Positions 15,368 through 22,421 of a DNA stretch of 38,503 nucleotides are shown one piece after another (positions within the stretch are counted from its first letter, which is position 1; each line of letters starts with the position of its first letter). Source of the stretch: Desulfovirgula thermocuniculi DSM 16036. Its GTDB lineage: Bacteria > Bacillota > Desulfotomaculia > Desulfotomaculales > Desulfovirgulaceae. The DNA lies in contig NZ_AUBR01000032.1 in the NCBI RefSeq assembly GCF_000429345.1, positions 1-38,503 on the forward strand, read 5' to 3'. A program made the translations under genes and the position numbers. The notes beneath the pieces were generated by a model. The model saw only the letters and a list, made by a program, of their open reading frames with translations. It made no database searches and had not been told where the DNA came from.

Positions 15368-16202
15368 AAAATTCCGGGGGAAGTTCTTTGAGCTGGCTTA
15401 AGTAGAAGACCGGCCCGTCCACGCAAACAAACTTGCTTCCTATGTTGCAGCGCCCGCATTTACCGACCCCGCACTTCATTTTCATTTCCAGCGTGGTGAT
15501 GATGCGCTCGTCCGGAAAGCCGAGTTTTTGCAGGGCGGAGAGGACGAACTTAATCATTACCGGGGGACCACAGGTAATGGCGAACCTGTTTCTGGGCGAG
15601 GGAGATATTTCTTCCAGGTAGCTGGGCACAAAACCCACATGGCCGTTCCACCCTTCTTCGGGCCTGTCAATGGTGAGGTACACTTTTGTTCCGGGCATGT
15701 GGGGCCAGCGGTTAAAAAGGTCGTCTTTAAAGCACAGGTCTGCCGCGGAGCGGGCGCCGTAAATTATCTCCACCTGGCCGTAGTGGCTGCGGTTTTCCCC
15801 GTCCAGGACGAAGTCAATAAGAGCCCGCAGGGGAGCCAGGCCTATGCCGCCGCCAATGAATAAAAGGTCGCTACCCTTCATTTCCTCGTACGGGAAATGG
15901 TTTCCCAGGGGGCCCCGGATGCCCACCTTGCTTCCCGCCTCCAGCTGATGTAGGGCACCGGTGAGGAGCCCCACCCTTTTCACGCTGAATTCGAGCAGCC
16001 CCTTGCGAGTGGGCGAAGAAGTAATAGAGATCGTTGCTTCGCCAACACCAAAGACGGAAATCTGGGCTACCTGCCCCGGTTTGTGCCGGAAGTGATCCCA
16101 TACCCCCGGGTCGTCAAAAACTATCTGGAAAGTTTTTACGTCGGGCGTTTCGTCCGTAATCTTAACGATCGTCGCCGGGTAGGGCTTAAGCGGATTATCC
16201 AT
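15366..16202 (-). CDS. FAD/NAD(P)-binding oxidoreductase subunit (FlxA-type)
   Basis: The 278-residue protein belongs to the ferredoxin-NADP reductase fold family that includes sulfhydrogenase gamma, AsrB and FlxA. It has a beta-barrel FAD domain (about 1-105, with ITSSP in place of the usual RxYS), a nucleotide-binding domain with the glycine-rich LLFIGGGIGLAP, and a C-terminal [2Fe-2S] site at Cys244, Cys249, Cys252 and Cys260. It would oxidise NADH or NADPH and pass electrons to the neighbouring iron-sulfur subunits. It is the last of seven overlapping genes (hdrCBA, mvhD/flxD, two iron-sulfur genes, this one) and overlaps the preceding gene by eight bases. Calling it FlxA rests on the gene order, which mirrors the hdr-flx cluster of sulfate reducers. 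Biochemical specificity for NADH or NADPH cannot be read. Confidence 0.9.
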   Translation of the reverse strand: MDNPLKPYPATIVKITDETPDVKTFQIVFDDPGVWDHFRHKPGQVAQISVFGVGEATISITSSPTRKGLLEFSVKRVGLLTGALHQLEAGSKVGIRGPLGNHFPYEEMKGSDLLFIGGGIGLAPLRALIDFVLDGENRSHYGQVEIIYGARSAADLCFKDDLFNRWPHMPGTKVYLTIDRPEEGWNGHVGFVPSYLEEISPSPRNRFAITCGPPVMIKFVLSALQKLGFPDERIITTLEMKMKCGVGKCGRCNIGSKFVCVDGPVFYLSQLKELPPEF

Positions 16203-17241
16203 GGCTGGCCAGCTCCTTTAAGTCGCCGATGATCCGGCGGATATCTATGTTAACGGGGCACTTGGCCACGCATCGGCCGCAGCCGACACAGCCACCCAGG
16301 CCGTAGCGGTCCTGGTGGTACTTGAGCTTGTGCAGGAAGCGGTTGCGCACCCTTTCCTTTTGGGTAGGCCTGGGGTTATGGCCGCCAGCCATGCGCGTGA
16401 ACTGGCTGAACATGCAGGAATCCCAGCAGCGCGCGCGCAGGCCGCGGGCCCCGTCCCAGCTTTGATCGAAGATGTCAAAGCAATGGCACGTCGGGCAGGT
16501 ATAAGTGCATATGCCGCAGCCCAGGCATCGGCTGGCGACTTCCTCCCAGTAGGGAAGTTCAAAGTGGCCGTCCAGGAATTCCTTAACCCCGCGCAGATCG
16601 GGCAGGAAGGCAAACATGCCCGCCAGCTGCCCGGCCAGCTCCTGCCTGGCCCTTTCCCCCCGCCCCTCCTCGTCCGGCGCAAAGTGCCCGGGGTAGCGTT
16701 GGATAATTTCTTCCCCCCGGGAGGTCATGGCCTTTACGGCAAAGGAGCTGCCGCTTTCCGTAAGTAAGAGGTCTGCCCCCGCAGCTACCACGGGATCTCC
16801 CCCCACAGCCGGGCAAAAGCAGTAGGGGCCCGGCTTGGTGCAGGAAAGGGCCACAATAATGGTAGCCTTCCGCCTCCCCAGGTAATAGGGATCCGGGTAT
16901 GTGCCGCCAAAGACCGGGTCCAAAGCCAGCAGGGCCCTGACGTCGCAGGGATGGAGGCCAAACAGCACCCTTTCTTTGGGGCCCGGGGGTTCCTGCAGGG
17001 TAATTCCTCCCCCGGCGGTGGAAAAGGCGAAAAGCTCCTCGGTGGAGGGCAAAAACCACTCCTTTGGAGGAAGGGTACTTGGGGCGCAGTCGAAAACAAT
17101 CTCCTGCGGGCCGCCGACCTGCTTAAAGGTAATAACGCCTTTTTCCTCTTCCACCGGGGCTATTAGAGGGTAATCCCTGGCCAGACGGGATAGCCATGAA
17201 TGCAGGCCCTCCCGGGTAAGCAGAAAGTCGCGAACGCTCAT
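16195..17241 (-). CDS. Dicluster ferredoxin-type subunit (FlxB/AsrA/sulfhydrogenase-beta type)
   Basis: The 348-residue protein has an N-terminal domain with LFGLHPCDVRALLALD and SCTKPGPYCFC, typical of sulfhydrogenase beta / anaerobic sulfite reductase A relatives. It ends with two [4Fe-4S] ferredoxin motifs: CLGCGICTYTCPTCHC (about residues 240-255) and CVGCGRCVAKCP (about 317-328). It would relay electrons between the flavin subunit and the Hdr core. The ATG has an AGGGGG site and lies 11 bases after the preceding gene; the end overlaps the flavin subunit gene. Which of FlxB and FlxC it corresponds to is by gene order only. Confidence 0.85.
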   Translation of the reverse strand: MSVRDFLLTREGLHSWLSRLARDYPLIAPVEEEKGVITFKQVGGPQEIVFDCAPSTLPPKEWFLPSTEELFAFSTAGGGITLQEPPGPKERVLFGLHPCDVRALLALDPVFGGTYPDPYYLGRRKATIIVALSCTKPGPYCFCPAVGGDPVVAAGADLLLTESGSSFAVKAMTSRGEEIIQRYPGHFAPDEEGRGERARQELAGQLAGMFAFLPDLRGVKEFLDGHFELPYWEEVASRCLGCGICTYTCPTCHCFDIFDQSWDGARGLRARCWDSCMFSQFTRMAGGHNPRPTQKERVRNRFLHKLKYHQDRYGLGGCVGCGRCVAKCPVNIDIRRIIGDLKELASHG

Positions 17242-17252
17242 CGGCTTTCCCC

Positions 17253-18224
17253 CTAGTTGAACTCGTCCGGGTCTTCGGTGGCGAACATGCCCAGGGCAGG
17301 CATTTCATCCAGCCTGCTTCCCGGGGTGGAGACGCCGAACAGTTCTTTAATGTCCTTGATAACCTTCTGGTTGAGGAGCCTCAAAGGAATATTAACGGGA
17401 CACGCCCTTTCGCATTCCCCGCAGTCCACGCAGCGCCCGGCCACATGCATGGCCCTTATGAGGTGGAAGGCGGTGTTTTCCGAGAGATTGTGGGCCTTGG
17501 CTACCCAGCAGGGGTCGGTCTGGTCAAAAACGCATTCCCGGCAGGTACAGGCGGGGCAGATGTTGCGGCAGGCATAACAACGCAGGCAGCGCTGGAAGTG
17601 CCCGTCCCAGAAAGCGCTCCTCTTTTCCCTGGGCCAGCTTTCCACTTCTCTTACTTCCGCGTAAATGTTTGCGGCGGGCTCGGCGGCGACCTCCTCGGCC
17701 AGCAGAGTATCGGCCAGCACCGGCGTGGGATTCTCGCAGTAGCGGCACTTAGCGCAGAGAGCCTCTCCGCGCGGCAGGCTAAGGGTGCCGCTTTCCGTTT
17801 GCAGGAGGAACTCTCCGTCGGTAACGGAGGCTCCCAGGATGCGGGTCCCCGGCGCAATTTTTAACGCCGCCGCCTTGGCGTCTACTACTCCCAGGCAGGG
17901 AATGCCGATAACCACTACCTTTTCCCTCTGCACCTGGTTGTCCTGGAGGAGGCGCACTAAGGCCCGCGAATCGCATCCTTTAACTACCACGGCTACCTTA
18001 TACGGCTCGTGGTGGTAGTTAATTAGATACTTGGCCAGGCTGTTTACGCAGAAGGGATTCCAGACCAGCCTGTCGGCTTGGGCTTCTTCCTTAATGAAAG
18101 CGGGCGTAACCCAGTAAGCCTCGCTGCCTGCGGCATAGCCAATGACCAGGCCGACCTCTCTTTCCCGTAAAAGCTGCCGGGCTGTTTCGCGCAATCTCTC
18201 CTGTATTTTGTTTTCATCCCTCAT
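17253..18224 (-). CDS. Iron-sulfur subunit of the Hdr-Flx operon (FlxC-type)
   Basis: The 323-residue protein has an N-terminal part like the coenzyme F420 hydrogenase beta / FrhB family (VVVKGCDSRALVRLLQDNQV). Three cysteine clusters follow: CAKCRYC (about residues 155-161), a Cys-rich CLRCYACRNICPACTCREC (about 213-231) and CVDCGECERACP (about 265-276). The last two can hold [4Fe-4S] clusters. It has no membrane segment, so the complex is cytoplasmic. The start overlaps the mvhD/flxD gene by 11 bases, a sign of translational coupling. The first two clusters are richer in cysteine than needed for simple ferredoxin sites. Confidence 0.82.
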   Translation of the reverse strand: MRDENKIQERLRETARQLLREREVGLVIGYAAGSEAYWVTPAFIKEEAQADRLVWNPFCVNSLAKYLINYHHEPYKVAVVVKGCDSRALVRLLQDNQVQREKVVVIGIPCLGVVDAKAAALKIAPGTRILGASVTDGEFLLQTESGTLSLPRGEALCAKCRYCENPTPVLADTLLAEEVAAEPAANIYAEVREVESWPREKRSAFWDGHFQRCLRCYACRNICPACTCRECVFDQTDPCWVAKAHNLSENTAFHLIRAMHVAGRCVDCGECERACPVNIPLRLLNQKVIKDIKELFGVSTPGSRLDEMPALGMFATEDPDEFN

Positions 18225-18675
18225 GATCCTTCACCCCAGAGAAGCCCGGTGGCTCCTGCCTCATCTTTTTGTTCGGCCCCAGGGCCTTTATTTTCCGGTC
18301 CAGCTCGTCAACCGTTTGCGCAAACTTGGCCCCCTCGGAGCCGCTGATCCACCGTACCTGGAGCCGCTCCCCTTCAAAGCCGACGTACTCCAGGAGGCGC
18401 TTGAAAACCAAAAAGCGCCGCCGCGCATGGTAGTTGCCGCTGACATAATGGCAGTCCCCGGGGTGGCAGCCGCTGACGAGTACGGCATCGGCACCCCTCT
18501 GGAAGGCGCGGATGATAAAAGCGGGATTTACCCTTCCCGAGCACGGCACCCTGACGATGCGTACGGTTGGTGAGTAGCTCAAGCGATTGAGGCCGGCCAG
18601 GTCGGCTCCGGCGTAGCTGCACCAGTTACAGCAGAAGCCGACGATTTTTGGTTCCCACTGGCTGTCTAGAGACAT
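18214..18675 (-). CDS. MvhD/FlxD-type [2Fe-2S] electron-transfer subunit
   Basis: The 153-residue protein opens with IVGFCCNWCSYAGAD and continues with VRVPCSGRVNP and VSGCHPGDCHY. Cysteines fall at 15, 16, 19, 45, 70 and 75. This is the pattern of MvhD, the [2Fe-2S] subunit that in methanogens links hydrogenase to HdrA, and of FlxD in bacteria. Here it would pass electrons from the flavin/iron-sulfur module to HdrA. The gene overlaps hdrA by 10 bases and the next gene by 11, and has a GGAGGT site. The absence of hydrogenase genes next to it argues for NAD(P)H rather than hydrogen as donor. Confidence 0.92.
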   Translation of the reverse strand: MSLDSQWEPKIVGFCCNWCSYAGADLAGLNRLSYSPTVRIVRVPCSGRVNPAFIIRAFQRGADAVLVSGCHPGDCHYVSGNYHARRRFLVFKRLLEYVGFEGERLQVRWISGSEGAKFAQTVDELDRKIKALGPNKKMRQEPPGFSGVKDHEG

Positions 18676-20648
18676 AGGGCATCTACCTCCGCCAGTACCT
18701 GTTCGTTGCTGAAGCCCTTGAGGTTAATTGCTCCGGGCTTGCAGGCCACGGTGCACGCGCCGCAGCCCTGGCACAGGCCGCTGTTCACGCTGGCTACCGT
18801 GCGTTCTATTTTCTTTCCGGCAGCGTTTTCGCTGACGGTTACGGGTTCAATGGCCCGGTACGGGCACACTTTTTGGCACTCGAGGCACCCGTAGCAGAGG
18901 AACTGGTTAACCTGCGCCACCGTGGGCTCGGCGGCCATTTCTTCCCGTGAGAAGAGGGCGCAGACCTTGGCCGCCGCCGCGCTGGCCTGGGCCACCGTGT
19001 CGGGTATGTCCTTGGGGCCCTGGCAGGCCCCGGCCAGGAAGATTCCGGCGGTGTTCGCCTCCACCGGCCTCAGCTTGGGGTGGGCCTCGGTGTAAAAATC
19101 GTTTTGGTCGCAGGAAATACCCACGAGGCGGGCCAGTTCTGCCGCGCCACGGCTGGGGACTACAGCCGTAGCCAGGACGACGAGATCCGCGCCGACCTCC
19201 ACCTGCCTGCCCAGGAGGGTATCCACGCCCCTGACGATGAGCCTGTCCCCTTCCGGGTATATCTTGGAAACCCTTCCCCGGATGTAGTGGGCTCCATCCT
19301 GGAGGGTGCGCAGGTAAAACTCCTCGTAGGCTTTGCCGGCAGTCCGCACGTCCATGTAGAAGACGTAGACCCTTGCCCCCGGCAGTTTTTCCAGGACCTG
19401 GTGGGCGTGCTTTGCCGTATACATGCAGCAAATGCGCGAACAGTACTCTTTGCCCTTGGCCGGGTCACGGGACCCCACGCATTTGACGAAGACCACACTC
19501 TGCGGTTCCTTCCCGTCGGAAGGGCGCAGGATCTTCCCCCCGGTGGGGCCAGAGGCGTTAATCAACCTTTCAAACTGCAGGCTGGTAATTACGTTGGGGT
19601 AGCGCCCGTAGCCGTATTCCCCGTAAACCTTTTCCCACTCAAAGAGGTCATACCCCGTGGCCATGACAATGGCGCCCACTTTTTCCTTTATAAGCTGGTC
19701 GCCCTGCTGGTAGTCTATGGCCCCTGTCGGGCAGACCTTCTCGCAGACGCGACATTTGCCGGCGGCAAAGTACCGGCAGTGCCGGCGGTCTATTACCGGC
19801 TTGTTGGGTACGGCCTGGGGAAAGCTGACATAAATGGCCTTGCGGGTACCCAGGCCCTGCTCGAACTCGCTGGGAACCCGGGTGGGGCACTTCTCCCAGC
19901 AGGTGCCGCATCCCGTACACTTAGTGTGGTCTACGGAGCGGGCTTTTTGCCTGATGGTCACCTCGAAGTTCCCCACGTAGCCTTCTACCTTTTCCACCTC
20001 GGCGTAAGTGTAGAGGGTGATCGACGGGTGCTGGGCTACGGCCACCATCTTGGGCGTACAAATGCAGGCGGAGCAGTCCAGGGTGGGGAAGGTTTTATCG
20101 AGCATGGCCATCTTGCCGCCAATAGTAGGCTCCCTTTCCACCAGGATGACCTGGTGACCGGCGTCGGCAATGTCCAGGGCCGCCTGCATGCCCGCTATGC
20201 CGCCGCCGATAACCAGGGCCTTTCTGGTTACGGGGATGGTGGAGGCAAAGAGCGGCTCCAGGCGTGATGCCTTGGCCACTGCGCGGCGCACCAGGGAGAT
20301 GGCCTTTTCCGTGGCCCGCCCGGGCTGCTTTTGGTGCGCCCAGGCACACTGCTCCCTGATGTTGGCGATCTCCAGCAGGTACGGGTTTAGTCCCGCCCTT
20401 TCCAGGGTTTTGCGGAAGGTGTTTTCATGGAGCCGCGGCGTGCAGGCTGCCACGACCACCCTGGTAAGGCGGTGTTCCCTTATGGCCTGCACGATCAGTT
20501 CCTGCCCGGGTTCGGAGCACATGTACTTGTAGTCGGTGGCCAGGACCACGCCGGGAAAGGAGGAGGCGGCTTTGGCCACCTGCGGCACATCTACCACGCC
20601 GCCGATATTGGTGCCGCACCAGCAGACAAATACACCTATGCGTTTCAT
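18666..20648 (-). CDS. hdrA: Heterodisulfide reductase subunit A (flavin, bifurcating core)
   Basis: HdrA holds the FAD where electron bifurcation occurs. The 660 residues show the full bacterial/archaeal layout. First comes an N-terminal cluster domain with Cys9, Cys11, Cys44, Cys69 and Cys101. Then come an FAD-binding glycine motif GGGIAG at 148-153, and GGKMAMLDKTFPTLDCSACIC with Cys192, Cys195 and Cys197. Two inserted [4Fe-4S] motifs follow (CTGCGTCWEKCP at 244-255 and CRVCEKVCP, about 297-305). Two more ferredoxin motifs are near the end (CYGCLECQKVCP and CQGCGACTVACKP). All are intact, with cysteine rather than selenocysteine, and no in-frame TGA was seen. The ATG is preceded by AAGGAAG. 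The gene lies 28 bases after hdrB. Confidence 0.96.
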   Translation of the reverse strand: MKRIGVFVCWCGTNIGGVVDVPQVAKAASSFPGVVLATDYKYMCSEPGQELIVQAIREHRLTRVVVAACTPRLHENTFRKTLERAGLNPYLLEIANIREQCAWAHQKQPGRATEKAISLVRRAVAKASRLEPLFASTIPVTRKALVIGGGIAGMQAALDIADAGHQVILVEREPTIGGKMAMLDKTFPTLDCSACICTPKMVAVAQHPSITLYTYAEVEKVEGYVGNFEVTIRQKARSVDHTKCTGCGTCWEKCPTRVPSEFEQGLGTRKAIYVSFPQAVPNKPVIDRRHCRYFAAGKCRVCEKVCPTGAIDYQQGDQLIKEKVGAIVMATGYDLFEWEKVYGEYGYGRYPNVITSLQFERLINASGPTGGKILRPSDGKEPQSVVFVKCVGSRDPAKGKEYCSRICCMYTAKHAHQVLEKLPGARVYVFYMDVRTAGKAYEEFYLRTLQDGAHYIRGRVSKIYPEGDRLIVRGVDTLLGRQVEVGADLVVLATAVVPSRGAAELARLVGISCDQNDFYTEAHPKLRPVEANTAGIFLAGACQGPKDIPDTVAQASAAAAKVCALFSREEMAAEPTVAQVNQFLCYGCLECQKVCPYRAIEPVTVSENAAGKKIERTVASVNSGLCQGCGACTVACKPGAINLKGFSNEQVLAEVDALCL

Positions 20649-20676
20649 CTTCCTTGCACTCCTCGGGTACCGTTGT

Positions 20677-21534
20677 TCAACCCACCATTTTCAGGATGCT
20701 TCTGGTTTCCACGAAGTGGGCCTCGAGGCCCAGCTCGCGCTCGCCCTGGCCCATGGCCAGCCCCAAGAGCTGTGTGAGGTAGAGGACCGGCAGGGGACGA
20801 TAATTGGCCAGGAACCGCTTTGCCTTTGCCTGGCGGATGTCCAGGTTGAAGTGGCACAAGGGGCAGGCGCAGGCAATGCAGTTGGCCCCAGCGGCCAGGG
20901 CGGCCTTTAAGATGCGGGAGATGATGGGTATGGCTACCTCTTCGTTGCTCACGGCCAGCGAGGCCCCGCAGCATTCCGTTTTGTGTGTCCAGTCGACTAC
21001 CTCCGCGCCGGCGGCGCGCAAGATTTTTTCCATCACCTGCGGGTTTTCCGCATCGTCTATCTGGATGGCGCGCGGCCTTACGAGGAGGCAGCCGTAATAG
21101 GCTGCCACTTTGAGTCCCCGCAGCGGCCTTACCACCAGGGACTTTATTTTTTCCGTACCGGCAGAGAGGAGCATTTCGACAATGGACTTAACCCGGATTG
21201 TGCCGTTAAAGGGTCTTCCGGTGATCCCGTTTACTCTTTCCCACAAAGAGGGGTTGGCGGCCAGCTCATGGCGGGCCAGGGCCAGGCGCTGATAGCAGGC
21301 CGCACAGGGGGCCACCACGTCAAGCCCCATTTCTTCTGCCAGGGCCAGGTTGCGGGCGGCCAGGGCCAGAGCCAGGAGGCGGCTCGTTGTGTGCCCTGCG
21401 GAAGCTCCGCAGCAGCTCCAGTCGGGGATCTCATGAAATTCAACGCCCATTAGCCTGCCGACCAGTTGTACGGAATGGTTGTACTCCCGGGCGCTGGTTT
21501 CCAGCGAGCAGCCGGGGTAGTACGCTAGCCTCAT
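20677..21534 (-). CDS. hdrB: Heterodisulfide reductase subunit B (disulfide-cleaving)
   Basis: HdrB carries the two non-cubane [4Fe-4S] clusters that cleave disulfides in methanogen Hdr. Both CCG domains are present. The first has Cys9 (YYPGC), Cys41-Cys42 (SCCGAS) and CAAC at 77-80. The second has a Cys in YYGC, ECCGAS and CACPLC. The enzyme therefore looks competent to reduce a disulfide; in bacteria the substrate is unknown or, in sulfate reducers, proposed to be DsrC-linked. The frame is open to 21642, but the ATG at 21534 is the start. It gives MRLAYYPGCSL, has GAGGAGG upstream, and overlaps the hdrC stop in an ATGA junction. Length from there is 285 residues, normal. Confidence 0.95.
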   Translation of the reverse strand: MRLAYYPGCSLETSAREYNHSVQLVGRLMGVEFHEIPDWSCCGASAGHTTSRLLALALAARNLALAEEMGLDVVAPCAACYQRLALARHELAANPSLWERVNGITGRPFNGTIRVKSIVEMLLSAGTEKIKSLVVRPLRGLKVAAYYGCLLVRPRAIQIDDAENPQVMEKILRAAGAEVVDWTHKTECCGASLAVSNEEVAIPIISRILKAALAAGANCIACACPLCHFNLDIRQAKAKRFLANYRPLPVLYLTQLLGLAMGQGERELGLEAHFVETRSILKMVG

Positions 21535-22112
21535 CTGCGGTCCTCCTCTCCCTCTACTTCTTGCAGGCGCGCGAAGATGCGCTCTATTTCTTCCGTACCC
21601 CGGGGCCTGGTGGGGGTGAGCTTTAGCTTGCCCTTGCGCCACATGAACCAGCCCGTTTCTGCTTCCCGGAAGAGGTGTCCCGATTTGAGGTTAAAGAGGA
21701 CCATGGTGGCCAGTTCAAAAAGGCGCCCGTGCTTGCGGATGGAGTCCAGGAAGAGGCGGTTAAAGAGGGCCACCGGGCGGGCCTTGCCGGTGGGAAGGGC
21801 CTTTTGGCGCCGGGCTAGGATGCGCAGCGTTTCCATTACGGCAGCCACGTCAATGTTTTGCGGGCAGCGGGCCGTGCAGATGACACAGGTGGTGCAGAGC
21901 CAGATGCTCTGCGCGCGCAAGATCTCCTCTCGCAAGCCCAGCCTGATCATGTGCATGATCTGGTGGGGCATCAGGTCGAAGGCAAAGGCTACCGTGCACC
22001 CGGCTGTGCACTTGCCGCACTGGTAGCACTTTTCCACGGGCTGGCCGCTTTCCCTTTGCACGTATTCCAGAAGCTCACGGGGGTTTTCTACATCCAGCTT
22101 GAGGGTGGCCAT
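21531..22112 (-). CDS. hdrC: Heterodisulfide reductase subunit C (ferredoxin-like)
   Basis: The protein of about 193 residues has two classical [4Fe-4S] motifs, CYQCGKCTAGC at 29-39 and CTTCVICTARCP at 73-84, joined by a helix with DLMPHQIMHMIRLG. This is the HdrC pattern; it transfers electrons to HdrB. The frame is open to 22184, but MATLKLDVENP from the ATG at 22112 matches how the family begins, and the upstream residues look like leader sequence. It is the first gene of the operon, about 76 bases downstream of the -10 box of a near-consensus promoter. Confidence 0.93.
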   Translation of the reverse strand: MATLKLDVENPRELLEYVQRESGQPVEKCYQCGKCTAGCTVAFAFDLMPHQIMHMIRLGLREEILRAQSIWLCTTCVICTARCPQNIDVAAVMETLRILARRQKALPTGKARPVALFNRLFLDSIRKHGRLFELATMVLFNLKSGHLFREAETGWFMWRKGKLKLTPTRPRGTEEIERIFARLQEVEGEEDRR

Positions 22113-22187
22113 GGGGAGATCCCTACCCTTTCGATTATGTTGATGGCTGTTTTCGCTATAGGAAAATGTAGCTATGTAACACAATTA

Positions 22188-22217
22188 ATTATACTTTAGT
22201 TTTCGCTGGTAAGTCAA
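22188..22217 (-). promoter_or_regulatory. Promoter of the hdr-flx operon
   Basis: On the minus strand TTGACT (22217-22212) and a perfect TATAAT (22193-22188) are 18 bases apart, a strong sigma-A promoter. The leader to the hdrC ATG is about 70 bases. No clear repressor dyad is visible in it. Confidence 0.82.
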
Positions 22218-22232
22218 CTCGTGCTTTGAGCA

Positions 22233-22267
22233 TAAAAAATAAAAATCTCCGCCGGTATGACGGAGAT
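22233..22267 (-). terminator. Terminator of spoVM (and dinG)
   Basis: On the minus strand ATCTCCG (22267-22261) pairs with CGGAGAT (22251-22245) and is followed by TTTTATTTTTT. It lies about 30 bases after the spoVM stop codon and 15 bases before the hdr promoter, so it separates the two transcripts. Confidence 0.85.
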
Positions 22268-22295
22268 CACCTTACCCGTTTTTTATAAAAATGCT

Positions 22296-22361
22296 TTACT
22301 TCCAGATCCTCAGGAGCAGGTTTCTAAGGAACGAAGGCAGCCTTATAAAATAAACGCGCAA
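22296..22361 (-). CDS. spoVM: SpoVM-like sporulation micropeptide, 21 residues
   Basis: This very short gene starts at TTG (22361-22359) and stops at TAA (22298-22296). The product begins MRVYFIRLPSFL and continues to residue 21 with Leu-rich, Arg-containing helix ending in Trp-Lys. B. subtilis SpoVM (26 residues) begins MKFYTIKLPKFL. Met1, a basic residue 2, Tyr4, Ile6, a basic residue 7, Leu8, Pro9, Phe11 and Leu12 all agree, including Pro9, which SpoVM needs to bind convex forespore membrane. SpoVM marks the forespore surface and anchors the coat ATPase SpoIVA. A GGGGTGA ribosome-binding site lies six or seven bases before the TTG, and an intrinsic terminator follows. It lies 35 bases downstream of the dinG stop. 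The peptide is shorter than usual, and no comparison beyond memory of the B. subtilis sequence was possible. Confidence 0.82.
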   Translation of the reverse strand: MRVYFIRLPSFLRNLLLRIWK

Positions 22362-22393
22362 GGTAGTTCACCCCTTTTGCCTTTGTCAATATA

Positions 22394-22421
22394 AATTTAT
22401 GTGGTGCTTGCCGAAATGTGA
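22394..22421 (-). promoter_or_regulatory. Possible sigma-E-type promoter for spoVM
   Basis: On the minus strand TCACATT (22421-22415) and CATAAATT (22401-22394) resemble the -35 and -10 of mother-cell sigma-E promoters (about ATATT and CATACAnT), 13 bases apart. They lie about 33 bases before the spoVM start, overlapping the end of dinG. B. subtilis spoVM is sigma-E controlled. The match is partial and by eye. Confidence 0.3.

Noticed and set aside
19080-20267. 395-codon plus-strand frame inside hdrA
   Set aside because: It is antisense to hdrA, which has all expected motifs; the composition is that of a mirrored reading frame.
18666-20648. Selenocysteine in HdrA
   Set aside because: The HdrA motif has ordinary cysteines (DCSACIC) and no internal TGA, so no selenocysteine is needed.
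22160-22187. Possible Rex or FNR operator between the hdr promoter and hdrC
   Set aside because: TTGTGTTACATAGCTACA contains half of a Rex-like site, but the second half does not pair, and no FNR palindrome is present.
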